The translations under genes and the position numbers were made by a program. The notes beneath the pieces are model-generated. The model saw nothing but the letters and a program-made list of their open reading frames with translations, was not told the origin of the DNA and did no database searches. A stretch of DNA of 64,000 nt from Elusimicrobiota bacterium (GTDB lineage Bacteria; Elusimicrobiota; Endomicrobiia; Endomicrobiales; Endomicrobiaceae): positions 97,406 to 161,405 of the forward strand of contig JAFXOV010000024.1 of the NCBI GenBank assembly GCA_017528425.1, in the 5' to 3' direction. Every line of letters begins with the position of its first letter. The stretch's first letter is position 1. Shown here in pieces: positions 1 through 7,992 of this stretch.

Positions 1-2
1 TA

Positions 3-275
3 AAAGGAGAAATGTCTCTTGTAGGGCCAAGACCTATGCTTGAAGAAGAAATGATAAAAATAGAAAAAAGATATCACAATTATAATTTAAGTAAACTATT
101 CAAAGTTATTCCGGGTATAACAGGCTTATGGCAAGTATCGGGCAGAAGCATTCTTAATGATGAAAAAAAATTAGAACTTGAAATTTTTTATATCGATAAC
201 TGGTCTTTAAATTTTGATATAAAAATATTGTTAAAAACCATAGTGGTTGTACTTTTCCATAGAGGAGCTTTTTAG
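3..275 (+). CDS. Bacterial sugar transferase, C-terminal part (polyprenyl-P hexose-1-P transferase), cut by window edge
   Basis: This is the end of a membrane-associated sugar transferase that moves a hexose-1-phosphate onto undecaprenyl phosphate to start an exopolysaccharide or O-antigen unit. The reading frame is open from base 3, so the ATG at 12 is not the true start. The residues KGEMSLVGPRP are the internal signature of this family (PF02397), and PGITGLWQVSGRS and the closing aliphatic stretch ending HRGAF also fit. About 90 residues are visible; whole proteins have roughly 200 to 470. The gene faces dapB, and the two share a terminator. Donor sugar cannot be told from this fragment. 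Confidence 0.9.
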   Translation, partial: KGEMSLVGPRPMLEEEMIKIEKRYHNYNLSKLFKVIPGITGLWQVSGRSILNDEKKLELEIFYIDNWSLNFDIKILLKTIVVVLFHRGAF

Positions 276-294
276 ATTATAGTTTGTAATCAAC

Positions 295-332
295 AAAAAA
301 GGCTCGAAATTTTTTCTCGAGCCTTTTTTTTT
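295..332. terminator. Bidirectional intrinsic terminator between the sugar transferase and dapB
   Basis: A 7-bp GC-rich stem, GGCTCGA at 301-307 with TCGAGCC at 317-323, is flanked by an A run on the left and a T run on the right. It can therefore end transcription from either side. It lies between two convergent genes. Confidence 0.9.
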
Positions 333-346
333 ATTTAATTTATATT

Positions 347-1123
347 TTATTTCAAATCTAAAACATCTCGCATATCATAAAATCCTGCAGGTTTATCGTT
401 AATCCATTTTGCAGCTCTCAGTGCTCCAGCTACAAGGCATGCTCTTGATGTTGCTTTATGAGAGATTTCTATTACTTCCCCTTCACTTGCAAAATATACT
501 TTATGATCTCCGCAAACATCACCGCATCTTACTGCATGAACTCCGATTTCACCGGGTTTTCTTAATGCTTGTGTTCCGTACCTTCCGTATACTCCAACAT
601 CTTTTAAGCTTTTGTTATGTCCTGCAGCAACCGCCTCAGCCAATCTTAATGCCGTTCCCGAAGGAGAATCTTTTTTCTTATTATGGTGAATTTCAACTAT
701 TTCAACATCATAGTTGGGAATTTTCTTTGAAATATTTTCAACTATATCAAGTAAAAGATTTATTCCCGTTGACATATTAGGAGCAAAAACTATTGATATT
801 TTTTCACCTGTTTTTTTTAATACTTCTTTGTTTTCATCGGTTAAACCTGTTGTTCCTATAACTATCTTTGCATTTTTTTTAAGAGCTATTTCCACATTTC
901 TCATTGTATTTGACGCAATTGTAAAATCTATTATAATATCCCCTGCATTTACTACAGATTCCATATCGCTCGATTTAACTATTAAAGGATCTTTGTTGCC
1001 TATTGCGGGGCTTGAGTCTATTTCGGTTCCTGCAACTATATTAAAATCTTTATCTTGTTTTGCCATATTTATTATAGCACTGCCCATTCTGCCGCATGCA
1101 CCACAAACTATTATGTTTGCCAT
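347..1123 (-). CDS. dapB: 4-hydroxy-tetrahydrodipicolinate reductase
   Basis: This enzyme reduces the DapA product with NAD(P)H in the diaminopimelate/lysine pathway, in the cytoplasm. The N-terminal nucleotide-binding loop is GACGRMG. The family signature is near residues 142-158 (EIHHNKKKDSPSGTA), with the catalytic His and Lys and the substrate-binding SGTA. Length (258 aa) is normal. An AGGAG ribosome-binding site lies 5 nt before the ATG. It is the last gene of a lysA-dapA-dapB operon and ends at a shared terminator. I see nothing unusual in the sequence. Confidence 0.97.
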   Translation of the reverse strand: MANIIVCGACGRMGSAIINMAKQDKDFNIVAGTEIDSSPAIGNKDPLIVKSSDMESVVNAGDIIIDFTIASNTMRNVEIALKKNAKIVIGTTGLTDENKEVLKKTGEKISIVFAPNMSTGINLLLDIVENISKKIPNYDVEIVEIHHNKKKDSPSGTALRLAEAVAAGHNKSLKDVGVYGRYGTQALRKPGEIGVHAVRCGDVCGDHKVYFASEGEVIEISHKATSRACLVAGALRAAKWINDKPAGFYDMRDVLDLK

Positions 1124-1140
1124 ATTTTTCTCCTAAAAAA

Positions 1141-1175
1141 GCCATAGACTCAGCTTAAAGCTTATAGTTTATGGC
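1141..1175. repeat. Imperfect hairpin with AGCTTAAAG/AGTTTA-type repeat words between dapA and dapB
   Basis: GCCATAGACT at 1141-1150 can pair with AGTTTATGGC at 1166-1175 with small bulges. The intervening AGCTTAAAGCTTATAG words recur in the intergenic regions near 26900-26955 and 32845-32856. It sits inside the dap operon and has no long T run, so a full terminator is unlikely. Confidence 0.45.
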
Positions 1176-1187
1176 TTATAGTTTAAA

Positions 1188-2060
1188 TTATATCAAGTTA
1201 TAACTTTTTAATGTTTTTCTTAAACTTTCTTTATGTTCATCGGACAATGAGCACATAGGAAGTCTCATTTCGTCGGAACAAATTCCCATCATTGCCATTG
1301 CAGCTTTTACCGGGATAGGATTTGTTTCTATAAACATTGCTTTTACCAACGGTAACCACTTAAAAGCTATTTCGTTTGCTTTATCCAAATCTTTTTTCAA
1401 CATTGCATTAACTAAATCCGCAACAACTTTAGGGCAAATGTTTGATAATACAGAAATTACTCCTGTTCCGCCGATAGCCATTATAGGAACTGTTAGTGCA
1501 TCATCTCCGGAAATCAAATCCATTTCAGGAGCTAACATTCTTATATGAGACATTTGGTCGAGAGAACCTGAAGCTTCTTTTACTGCGACTATATTTTTAC
1601 AATCTTTTGCAAGTTGTGCTATTGTTTTAGGCTCAATATTTACTGCAGATCTTCCCTGAATATTATATAAAACAACCGGAATATCTATTGCATTTGCAAC
1701 TTCTTTATAATGAAGATACAAACCTTTTTGCGTAGGTTTGTTGTAATAAGGAGCAACAAGTAATACTCCGTCACAACCTACTTCTTGAGCATGTTTTGAT
1801 AATCTTATTGCTTCTGCCGTAGAGTTTGAACCTGTTCCTGCGATAACCTTCAATTTACCGTTAGAAAATTCTACTGCTTTTTGTATAACTTCATCATGTT
1901 CTGCATGAGATAATGTTGCAGACTCTCCCGTAGATCCGCATGGAACTATACCCGTAATTCCCGCTTCAATCTGCATATCAATTATCTTTTTGTATGCATC
2001 AAAATCAACCTTGTTGTTCTTTAACGGTGTGACAACTGCTGTAAAACTACCTGAAAACAT
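1188..2060 (-). CDS. dapA: 4-hydroxy-tetrahydrodipicolinate synthase
   Basis: The enzyme condenses pyruvate with aspartate semialdehyde, the first committed step to DAP and lysine. It is a TIM-barrel aldolase of normal length (290 aa). Visible hallmarks are GSTGES near residue 42, the Tyr of YNIQGRS near 133 and the Schiff-base lysine in VAVKEASG near 161. AGGGG lies 6 nt upstream of the ATG. It sits 35 nt after lysA and is expected to be co-transcribed with it. The related N-acetylneuraminate lyases share the fold, but the dapB and lysA neighbours settle the role. Confidence 0.97.
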   Translation of the reverse strand: MFSGSFTAVVTPLKNNKVDFDAYKKIIDMQIEAGITGIVPCGSTGESATLSHAEHDEVIQKAVEFSNGKLKVIAGTGSNSTAEAIRLSKHAQEVGCDGVLLVAPYYNKPTQKGLYLHYKEVANAIDIPVVLYNIQGRSAVNIEPKTIAQLAKDCKNIVAVKEASGSLDQMSHIRMLAPEMDLISGDDALTVPIMAIGGTGVISVLSNICPKVVADLVNAMLKKDLDKANEIAFKWLPLVKAMFIETNPIPVKAAMAMMGICSDEMRLPMCSLSDEHKESLRKTLKSYNLI

Positions 2061-2095
2061 AAAAACCCCTTTGTTACAATTTATATTTATAATTT

Positions 2096-3349
2096 TTATT
2101 TTACTTCTTTCGACATCAAATCTTCTATTGTTTCTGCTTTCCTTATTACTTTTACTTTAGAACCTTTAACTAAAACTTCTGCTCCTCTCGGTCTTGAATT
2201 ATATTGGAATGCCATGGCTCTGCCGTAAGCACCTGCGCATTCTACGGCTATAAAATCACCTTGTTCAAATACAGGAAGTTTTCTGTCTTTTGCTATAAAA
2301 TCTCCCGACTCACATACAGGACCTACAACATCGACAACCTGTTGTCTTTTAGAAGATTTTTTTACAGGTATAATATTGTGATAAGATTCGTACAATGCCG
2401 GTCTTATCAAATCGTTCATCGCCAAGTTAGTGATAACGAAATTTTTTGCACCTGAAGTTTTTCTGTACAAAACTTCACCTACCAATATTCCCGCATCACC
2501 TACAATGGCTCTTCCCGGTTCAACAATTATTGTTTTACCTTTGTATTTTGAATATACAGGCATTATTGTTTTTCTTAAATCTATCGGCTTTTGCGGTTTA
2601 TCCGTAGCCATATATTTTATTCCAAGGCCCCCGCCGATATCAATATATTTTATTTTTATACCGTTAGATTCCAATTTGTCTATCAATTTCGACATTTTTT
2701 CCGCTGCCAATTTAAATGCCGAAACATCCAAAATTTGTGAACCTATATGACTGTCTACGCCTACAACTTCTATGCTTTTCATTTTGTGAGCTTTCATATA
2801 AATATCAAAAGCTTCTTCGTATCTTATACCGAATTTGTTTCCTTCTTTACCTGTGGTTATATATTTATGTGTATGAGCATCAACATTAGGATTTACTCTG
2901 AAAGAAATTCTCGCTTTCTTTTTGAGTTTTTCTGCTATCTTATTCATTTTTTCCAATTCTTCAAATGATTCTACATTAAACATTAAAATGTTACTTTTTA
3001 ATGCAAACTCTATTTCTTGTGCTGTTTTTCCTACACCTGAATAAACTATTTTCTGAGGTTTTATTCCGGCTTTTAACGCTCTGTAAAGTTCCCCGCCGGA
3101 AACAATATCTATTCCTGCACCAAGTTTTGCTAAAAGTTTCAATATAATATGATTTGAATTTGCTTTCATTGCATAACAAATTATAGTATCAACACCTTTA
3201 AAACCTATTTTATATGCATTAAAGTTAGATTCCAACTTATCTTGAGAATAAATATAAACCGGTGTACCAAACTTCTTTGCTAATTTTGATACAGAAACTT
3301 TTTCAACAAACAACTCATTTCTTACATACTTTAACATCTTTTTGACCAT
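2096..3349 (-). CDS. lysA: Diaminopimelate decarboxylase
   Basis: This PLP enzyme decarboxylates meso-DAP to L-lysine. The PLP lysine is in YAMKANSN near residue 62. GGGLGI, EPGRAIV and CESGDF near the C-terminus complete the fold-III decarboxylase pattern. Length is 417 aa. The start is uncertain: the ATG at 3349 directly abuts GGAG (no spacer), while the in-frame ATG at 3337 is 12 nt from it. Neither spacing is ideal and the choice changes only four residues. It leads the lysA-dapA-dapB operon. I found no lysine riboswitch in the short leader. Confidence 0.96.
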   Translation of the reverse strand: MVKKMLKYVRNELFVEKVSVSKLAKKFGTPVYIYSQDKLESNFNAYKIGFKGVDTIICYAMKANSNHIILKLLAKLGAGIDIVSGGELYRALKAGIKPQKIVYSGVGKTAQEIEFALKSNILMFNVESFEELEKMNKIAEKLKKKARISFRVNPNVDAHTHKYITTGKEGNKFGIRYEEAFDIYMKAHKMKSIEVVGVDSHIGSQILDVSAFKLAAEKMSKLIDKLESNGIKIKYIDIGGGLGIKYMATDKPQKPIDLRKTIMPVYSKYKGKTIIVEPGRAIVGDAGILVGEVLYRKTSGAKNFVITNLAMNDLIRPALYESYHNIIPVKKSSKRQQVVDVVGPVCESGDFIAKDRKLPVFEQGDFIAVECAGAYGRAMAFQYNSRPRGAEVLVKGSKVKVIRKAETIEDLMSKEVK

Positions 3350-3380
3350 CTCCGTTTATACTCTAATATTTCAACTTAAG

Positions 3381-3409
3381 ATGATACCAAAATAGAAGAC
3401 AAAAGGCAA
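3381..3409 (-). promoter_or_regulatory. Predicted promoter of the lysA-dapA-dapB operon
   Basis: On the minus strand TTGCCT and TATCAT are separated by 17 nt, and a TGG precedes the -10 box (extended -10). Transcription would begin about 25 nt before lysA. Confidence 0.6.
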
Positions 3410-3604
3410 CAAAAGGATAATTTATAATTTACAATGTATAATTAAAGGTAACGCCAAACGACGAAATCCCGCATCGAGTGCGTGATGACAGACTAAACGA
3501 CAATTTATAATTAATAATCTAACAACAAAACTACAAGAAATTAAATCGTTAAAGGCCTTAAGATTTTGTGTTTCCTTATTCTTGGCTTTCAAAGGATTTT
3601 AAGA
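3410..3604. other. Gene-free repeat-rich spacer
   Basis: No supported gene lies here. The stretch holds ACGACAATTTATAATTA-type words at both sides of one copy of the dispersed palindrome (3466-3490), and AT-rich DNA. The words recur upstream of the FAD oxidase gene near 25310-25335. Confidence 0.5.
3466..3490 (+). repeat. Dispersed palindrome, copy 1
   Basis: Arms ATCCCGC (3466-3472) and GCGTGAT (3480-3486) flank the loop ATCGAGT and are followed by GACA. One arm position is mismatched. It is a member of the AT-N5-ATCRAGT-N5-AT-GACA family described in the findings. Confidence 0.75.
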
Positions 3605-3702
3605 TTTTAAATTATAACGAAGTATTTGGCGAATGAAGTGTACGTACAGAAAGCGAAGCGATTGGTACTCGATTGAGGCAAATACGAAGTTAGAATTTAA
3701 AA
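3605..3702. repeat. Long imperfect inverted repeat (about 98 nt)
   Basis: The left arm at 3605-3630 and the right arm at 3678-3702 are near-complementary (TTTTAAATT, TAAC, GTATTTG blocks match). The central part contains short GAAGCGA-type words. It lies downstream of the tRNA-Ala on the minus strand and could fold into a long hairpin. I found one copy in this window. Confidence 0.6.
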
Positions 3703-3740
3703 GATAAATCCGTTTCGCTCAAAATGGAAAAAAGAAAAAA

Positions 3741-3813
<73 letters not shown>

Positions 3814-3830
3814 ATTTTTATATTTATATT

Positions 3831-5042
3831 TTACTTATTTTCGTTCAATACTACAATAGATTCTCTGGCTATCATCAATTCTTCGTTTGTAGGTATAACC
3901 ATAACTTTTATTTTAGAATCCGCAGCAGAAATAAATCTTTCTTTGCTGCTTCTCGGTTCATTCAATGCTTTATCTATTTTGATGCCCAGGTTATCTAAAC
4001 CTTCGCACATTTTTTCTCTTGTTAAAGGAGAATTTTCTCCTATACCTGCAGTAAATACTATACCATCAATACCGTTCAATATTCCGTAATATGCACATAA
4101 ATATTTCTTTCCGCTGTAGCATAACATATTAAATGCAAGTTCTGCTTTTTTATCTCCTGCAATCATTGCATCTTCAACTTCTCTCATATCTCCGCCGGAA
4201 ATTCCTGAAACTGCGGCAACACCGCTTTGTTTATTCAAAAGGTTATTTAATTCATCGGATGTCATTTTAGGATATTTTGCTAATATATGAACTATAACAG
4301 CAGGATCTATATCTCCGCATCTTGTTCCCATAACAAGACCCGCCAAAGGTGTAAAACCCATTGATGTATCTATAACTTTACCGTTTTTAATTGCGGTAAT
4401 AGAACTTCCGTTACCTAAATGGCATGTGATAAGATTTACTTTATCTACGGGAATGTTTAACATAGCCGCAGCTTTTTGTGTTACATATTTGTGTGATGTT
4501 CCGTGCATACCGTATCTTCTTACATGATCTTGTTCATAATATTCACTCGGAATTGCATATCTGTATGCATAATCCGGCATTGTTTGATGAAATGCCGTAT
4601 CGAATACCAAAACGGAAGGAATTCCCGGCAACATTTTTTCAACAGCTTCTATACCCGCATAATGGTGAGGCGTATGTAGCGGAGCTATGGAATAACATTC
4701 TTTCAAATCTTTTTTTACCTGCTCGTTTACCAAAACAGGTTTTGAGAATTTGTACCCGCCGTGAACCACTCTGTGACCTACAACCGCAATTTCTTTTATA
4801 TCTTTAATACTGCCTGTTTTTTCGTCTAACAAATCTTTTATTATTATTTGAACAGCTTCGAAATGGTTTGCAACTTTGCAAGCTGTTTTTACCTGTGGAG
4901 CTGTTATTGTTTGTCTTTTATAAAAAGCTTCTTCAAGACCTATACATTCCACAAGTCCCCAAGCAACTTTTTGTTCTTTTTCCATATCAAACAAAGAATA
5001 TTTTACCGACGATGAACCGCAATTTACTACTAAAACTTTCAT
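3831..5042 (-). CDS. ackA: Acetate kinase
   Basis: The enzyme interconverts acetyl phosphate plus ADP and acetate plus ATP, a substrate-level ATP step in fermentation. Hallmarks are the N-terminal [30 protein letters not shown] and [10 protein letters not shown] chose the ATG at 5042 (403 aa, usual family length) because GAGGGG lies 8 nt before it. A TTG at 5057 would overlap that ribosome-binding site. No phosphotransacetylase gene is adjacent. It has its own promoter and appears to read into the tRNA-Ala gene. Confidence 0.97.
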   Translation of the reverse strand: MKVLVVNCGSSSVKYSLFDMEKEQKVAWGLVECIGLEEAFYKRQTITAPQVKTACKVANHFEAVQIIIKDLLDEKTGSIKDIKEIAVVGHRVVHGGYKFSKPVLVNEQVKKDLKECYSIAPLHTPHHYAGIEAVEKMLPGIPSVLVFDTAFHQTMPDYAYRYAIPSEYYEQDHVRRYGMHGTSHKYVTQKAAAMLNIPVDKVNLITCHLGNGSSITAIKNGKVIDTSMGFTPLAGLVMGTRCGDIDPAVIVHILAKYPKMTSDELNNLLNKQSGVAAVSGISGGDMREVEDAMIAGDKKAELAFNMLCYSGKKYLCAYYGILNGIDGIVFTAGIGENSPLTREKMCEGLDNLGIKIDKALNEPRSSKERFISAADSKIKVMVIPTNEELMIARESIVVLNENK

Positions 5043-5079
5043 TTTCTTTCCCCTCAAAATTGATTATAAATAATGTTTT

Positions 5080-5107
5080 ATTATACAAAATTAAAAGATT
5101 TATACAA
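5080..5107 (-). promoter_or_regulatory. Predicted ackA promoter
   Basis: The minus strand reads TTGTAT, 16 nt, TATAAT, about 38 nt before the ackA start. The -35 box touches the foot of the icd terminator hairpin. Confidence 0.55.
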
Positions 5108-5143
5108 AAAGCAGAGAGAACAAAATTGATCTCTCTGCTTTTT
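5106..5143 (-). terminator. Intrinsic terminator after the isocitrate dehydrogenase gene
   Basis: A 14-bp stem (GCAGAGAGA at 5111-5119 with TCTCTCTGC at 5130-5138, extended by A and T runs) with a 10-nt loop lies just after the icd stop on the minus strand. Confidence 0.85.
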
Positions 5144-5160
5144 GTTTTTTCTGTTTATTA

Positions 5161-6219
5161 TTAAGAATTTTTTATTTTATCGATTATGGCTTGTCCCATT
5201 TCTTTTGTTCCTGCCGTTCCGCCCAAATCGTAAGTAACAAATTTTTTCTCTGCAACAACTTCGGCTACAGCTTTATCAAGCCTTTTTGCTGCATCAAATT
5301 CACCTAAATAGTCAAGCATCATTTTCCCCGACAATATAAGTGCCATAGGATTAACTTTGTTTAATCCTTTATATTTGGGTGCAGAACCGTGAACAGCTTC
5401 AAACACCGCACAATCTTTACCTAAATTTGCTCCGGGAGCAACACCGAGTCCGCCAACCAAGCCTGCACACAAATCCGACAAAATGTCTCCGTACAAGTTA
5501 GGAAGAACGATAACATCATAAAGTTCAGGCTTTTGAACAAGTTGCATACACATATTATCTATCAATCTTTCTTCGTATTCGATTTTACCTTCATAATCTT
5601 TTGCAACTTCTCTTGCTACTCTGTAAAACATACCGTCGGTACATTTCATTATGTTAGCTTTTGCAACCGCAGTAACTTTTTTTCTGTTATTTTTTACCGC
5701 ATAATCAAAAGCAAATCTTACAATTCTTTCGCAACCGAATTCCGAGAAAGATTTTATCGATATTGAAGATTCCGGTCTTATTTTACCTTTGGAAAGTTCT
5801 ATGATTTTGTTTGCTTCATCCGTTCTTTCGGCAAATTCCACACCCGCATACAAATCTTCGGTATTTTCTCTTACCACAACCAAATCTATATCGGAAAATC
5901 TTGATTTTACACCGACATAACTTTTGCAAGGTCTTAAACATGTGAAAAGATCTAACTCTTTTCTTATAGCAACATTTACGGAACGGAAACCTGTTCCGAT
6001 AGGTGTTGTTATAGGACCTTTTAATGCTATTTTATTTTTTGCTATTGACTGCAAAGTTTTGTCCGGCAAAGGAGTTCCTTCCTTTTCCATAATATCTATT
6101 CCGGCTTCAACGACATCCCAATCGATTTTTACACCGGTTGATTCTATAACTTTTGCCGTAACTTCCGTAAGTTCCGGACCTGTTCCGTCTCCTCTGACTA
6201 AAGTAATTTTGTAAGCCAT
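5161..6219 (-). CDS. Isocitrate/isopropylmalate dehydrogenase family, probably isocitrate dehydrogenase
   Basis: A 352-aa beta-decarboxylating dehydrogenase. The substrate loop reads [20 protein letters not shown], the pattern of isocitrate rather than isopropylmalate enzymes. [19 protein letters not shown] and NLYGDILSD carry the expected Tyr, Lys and Asp active-site residues. The overall shape resembles short NAD-type enzymes. However, the cofactor loop [15 protein letters not shown] has the Lys-Tyr and Val seen in NADP enzymes, so the cofactor is unsettled. It is the last gene of a run with three envelope-type genes (spacing 1 nt to the next). No other TCA-cycle gene is in the window. Confidence 0.85.
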   Translation of the reverse strand: MAYKITLVRGDGTGPELTEVTAKVIESTGVKIDWDVVEAGIDIMEKEGTPLPDKTLQSIAKNKIALKGPITTPIGTGFRSVNVAIRKELDLFTCLRPCKSYVGVKSRFSDIDLVVVRENTEDLYAGVEFAERTDEANKIIELSKGKIRPESSISIKSFSEFGCERIVRFAFDYAVKNNRKKVTAVAKANIMKCTDGMFYRVAREVAKDYEGKIEYEERLIDNMCMQLVQKPELYDVIVLPNLYGDILSDLCAGLVGGLGVAPGANLGKDCAVFEAVHGSAPKYKGLNKVNPMALILSGKMMLDYLGEFDAAKRLDKAVAEVVAEKKFVTYDLGGTAGTKEMGQAIIDKIKNS

Positions 6220-6220
6220 T

Positions 6221-6979
6221 TTACTTCTCCTTTTTTATTTCAAATTGTTTATATTTTACAATATTCCATTTATGTAATATATATTTAACCAATATCCACA
6301 ATATTCCAAGACCATACTCCACACTTCTTTTAAAGTTTATCGACGAAGCTTCAGCAAAATATTTTGTAGGAACGGGAATATCCCCTATTCTAAAACCTGC
6401 CAAAGCCATTTGAACTACAATGTGTTGATCAAAAACGAAATCATCGGAATTTGCTTCAAAGTTTATCGTTTCCAAAACTTTTCTCGAATATGCTCTGTAA
6501 CCCGTATGATATTCACCGAGATTAAGACCCAACACAACATTTTCAAGTATTGTTAAACATCTGTTAAAAAAATATTTATAGAAAGGCATACCGCCTTTTA
6601 AAGCTTCTTTTCTCGTTCTTATTCTGTTTGCAAACATAACATCGCAAATATCTTGTTCTATAAGTCCTACCAAAAAAGGAACAAGTCGAGGATCGTACTG
6701 ATAATCGGGATGAACCATAACAACAATATCCGCTCCCATTTCAAGTGCGGTTTTATAACATGTTTTTTGGTTTGCGCCGTAACCCATATTTTTGTCGTGT
6801 TTTATGACTTTTAAGCCTAACTCTTTTGCAATCTGAACGGTGTCATCTCTCGAGTTATCATCAACAACCAACACTTCATCGCAAGAACCTTTCGGTATAG
6901 CATCCAAAGTTTGTTTTAACGTTTGTGCGGCATTGTATGCCGGCATTACAACAACAACTTTACTTTTTTTATTTTCCAT
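6221..6979 (-). CDS. Family 2 glycosyltransferase (dolichyl-phosphate mannosyltransferase-like)
   Basis: A 252-aa soluble GT-A glycosyltransferase, probably transferring a sugar from a nucleotide donor to a lipid or glycan at the membrane face. Visible motifs are the N-terminal [10 protein letters not shown], the Asp pair of [10 protein letters not shown], the GYGANQ segment and a HPDYQYDP acidic motif in the DXD position. It has no C-terminal membrane segments. It overlaps the preceding membrane-protein gene by 11 nt, so the pair is translationally coupled. A lipid-linked sugar donor role for the neighbouring pathway is inference; sugar and acceptor are unknown. Confidence 0.87.
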   Translation of the reverse strand: MENKKSKVVVVMPAYNAAQTLKQTLDAIPKGSCDEVLVVDDNSRDDTVQIAKELGLKVIKHDKNMGYGANQKTCYKTALEMGADIVVMVHPDYQYDPRLVPFLVGLIEQDICDVMFANRIRTRKEALKGGMPFYKYFFNRCLTILENVVLGLNLGEYHTGYRAYSRKVLETINFEANSDDFVFDQHIVVQMALAGFRIGDIPVPTKYFAEASSINFKRSVEYGLGILWILVKYILHKWNIVKYKQFEIKKEK

Positions 6980-7955
6980 CTTGTTCCTCTGTTTCCGGAT
7001 GTTCTTTTAATGCAAAACTAAACAAATCCGAAAAGGATATTCTTTCTTTTATCATACCGGTTATACCTAAAGCATAAACAGCCATCATTTCCACAAAATG
7101 CGTTGCAGCCATCGCCGTAAATGCCATCGTTTCTTCCACTCCGAATATTCCCAATGTTACCATACCCACACTTTCTATTGCTCCGATAAAACCCGGAGCG
7201 GTAGGCAACATTGTTGCAATACCGGTTGTTACTATAACGAACAAACATTGTATTGCCGTAACATTCAAACCGAAAGCGGCAAATAAAGTTTTATATGCAT
7301 AAGCTTCAATTATCCAAACGATAATTGATGTAAGAAAAACAACAAAAAATAATTTTTTGTTCTGAAAAAATTTTAAACCGCTTGCAAACTTTATAAAAAG
7401 AGATTTTATAATTTCGTTAATTTTCGACGGCAAATGGAATTTAGATAACAATTTCAAAAATTTGTCTTCGTCTTTCGACATAAAAAACAATACAATAAAC
7501 ATTAACCCGAAAATTATGGCACAAGCAATAAAAGATTTTTGTAACCAAGCAGGAATATTCGGAACAAACATAGCTATCAAGAAAAACGATATTATAAAAA
7601 TTATAATATCCATCAATCTTTCGACAACTATTGTTGCAAAAACTCCGCTTCTGGATATTTCCAACTTTTTACCGGCAACAATTGCTCTTACAAATTCCCC
7701 CAATCTTAACGGCAAAATATTGTTCATAAAAAATCCGAACACCAAATAAAAGAAACTTTGGAACATTTTCATTTTCTTTAACGGCATAAGGATATAATCC
7801 CATCTGAAACCTCTTACAAGATAAGAAAATGCATAGATAATAACACCCAACGCTATTAAAGAGAGATCGGCATTTTTCAGCAAAGAAACAGACTGTTTAA
7901 AATCGATATTTCTTACACAAAGGTATATCAATATCAAACTTACCAAGCAGCCCAA
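6969..7955 (-). CDS. Lysylphosphatidylglycerol synthase-like / UPF0104 integral membrane protein
   Basis: A multi-span membrane protein (about 8 helices) of the family that includes the membrane half of MprF and AglD-type proteins (PF03706). Motifs seen are RGFRWDYIL, LPLRLGEFVRA and VVERLMD. These proteins are often found beside GT2 enzymes and lipid-linked glycan genes. The start is a problem. The first standard start is TTG at 7955, with no ribosome-binding site. A perfect AGGAG lies 7 nt before an in-frame ATA at 7980-7982, which would give the more natural KKHVFKIILG N-terminus and 337 aa. Confidence 0.8.
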   Translation of the reverse strand: MGCLVSLILIYLCVRNIDFKQSVSLLKNADLSLIALGVIIYAFSYLVRGFRWDYILMPLKKMKMFQSFFYLVFGFFMNNILPLRLGEFVRAIVAGKKLEISRSGVFATIVVERLMDIIIFIISFFLIAMFVPNIPAWLQKSFIACAIIFGLMFIVLFFMSKDEDKFLKLLSKFHLPSKINEIIKSLFIKFASGLKFFQNKKLFFVVFLTSIIVWIIEAYAYKTLFAAFGLNVTAIQCLFVIVTTGIATMLPTAPGFIGAIESVGMVTLGIFGVEETMAFTAMAATHFVEMMAVYALGITGMIKERISFSDLFSFALKEHPETEEQDGK

Positions 7956-7992
7956 GATAATTTTAAAAACATGTTTTTTTATAATTATTCTC

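Noticed and set aside
714..1136. Plus-strand open frame of 140 codons over dapB
   Set aside because: It lies wholly antisense to a well-supported dapB gene and shows no recognisable motif. Its composition is that of a reverse shadow.
3350..3380. Lysine riboswitch upstream of lysA
   Set aside because: The leader after the predicted promoter is only about 25 nt. It is far too short for the roughly 170-nt lysine riboswitch, and no matching stems are visible.
3605..3702. Insertion-sequence remnant
   Set aside because: No transposase-like reading frame, no target duplication and no second copy was found. It is kept only as an inverted repeat.
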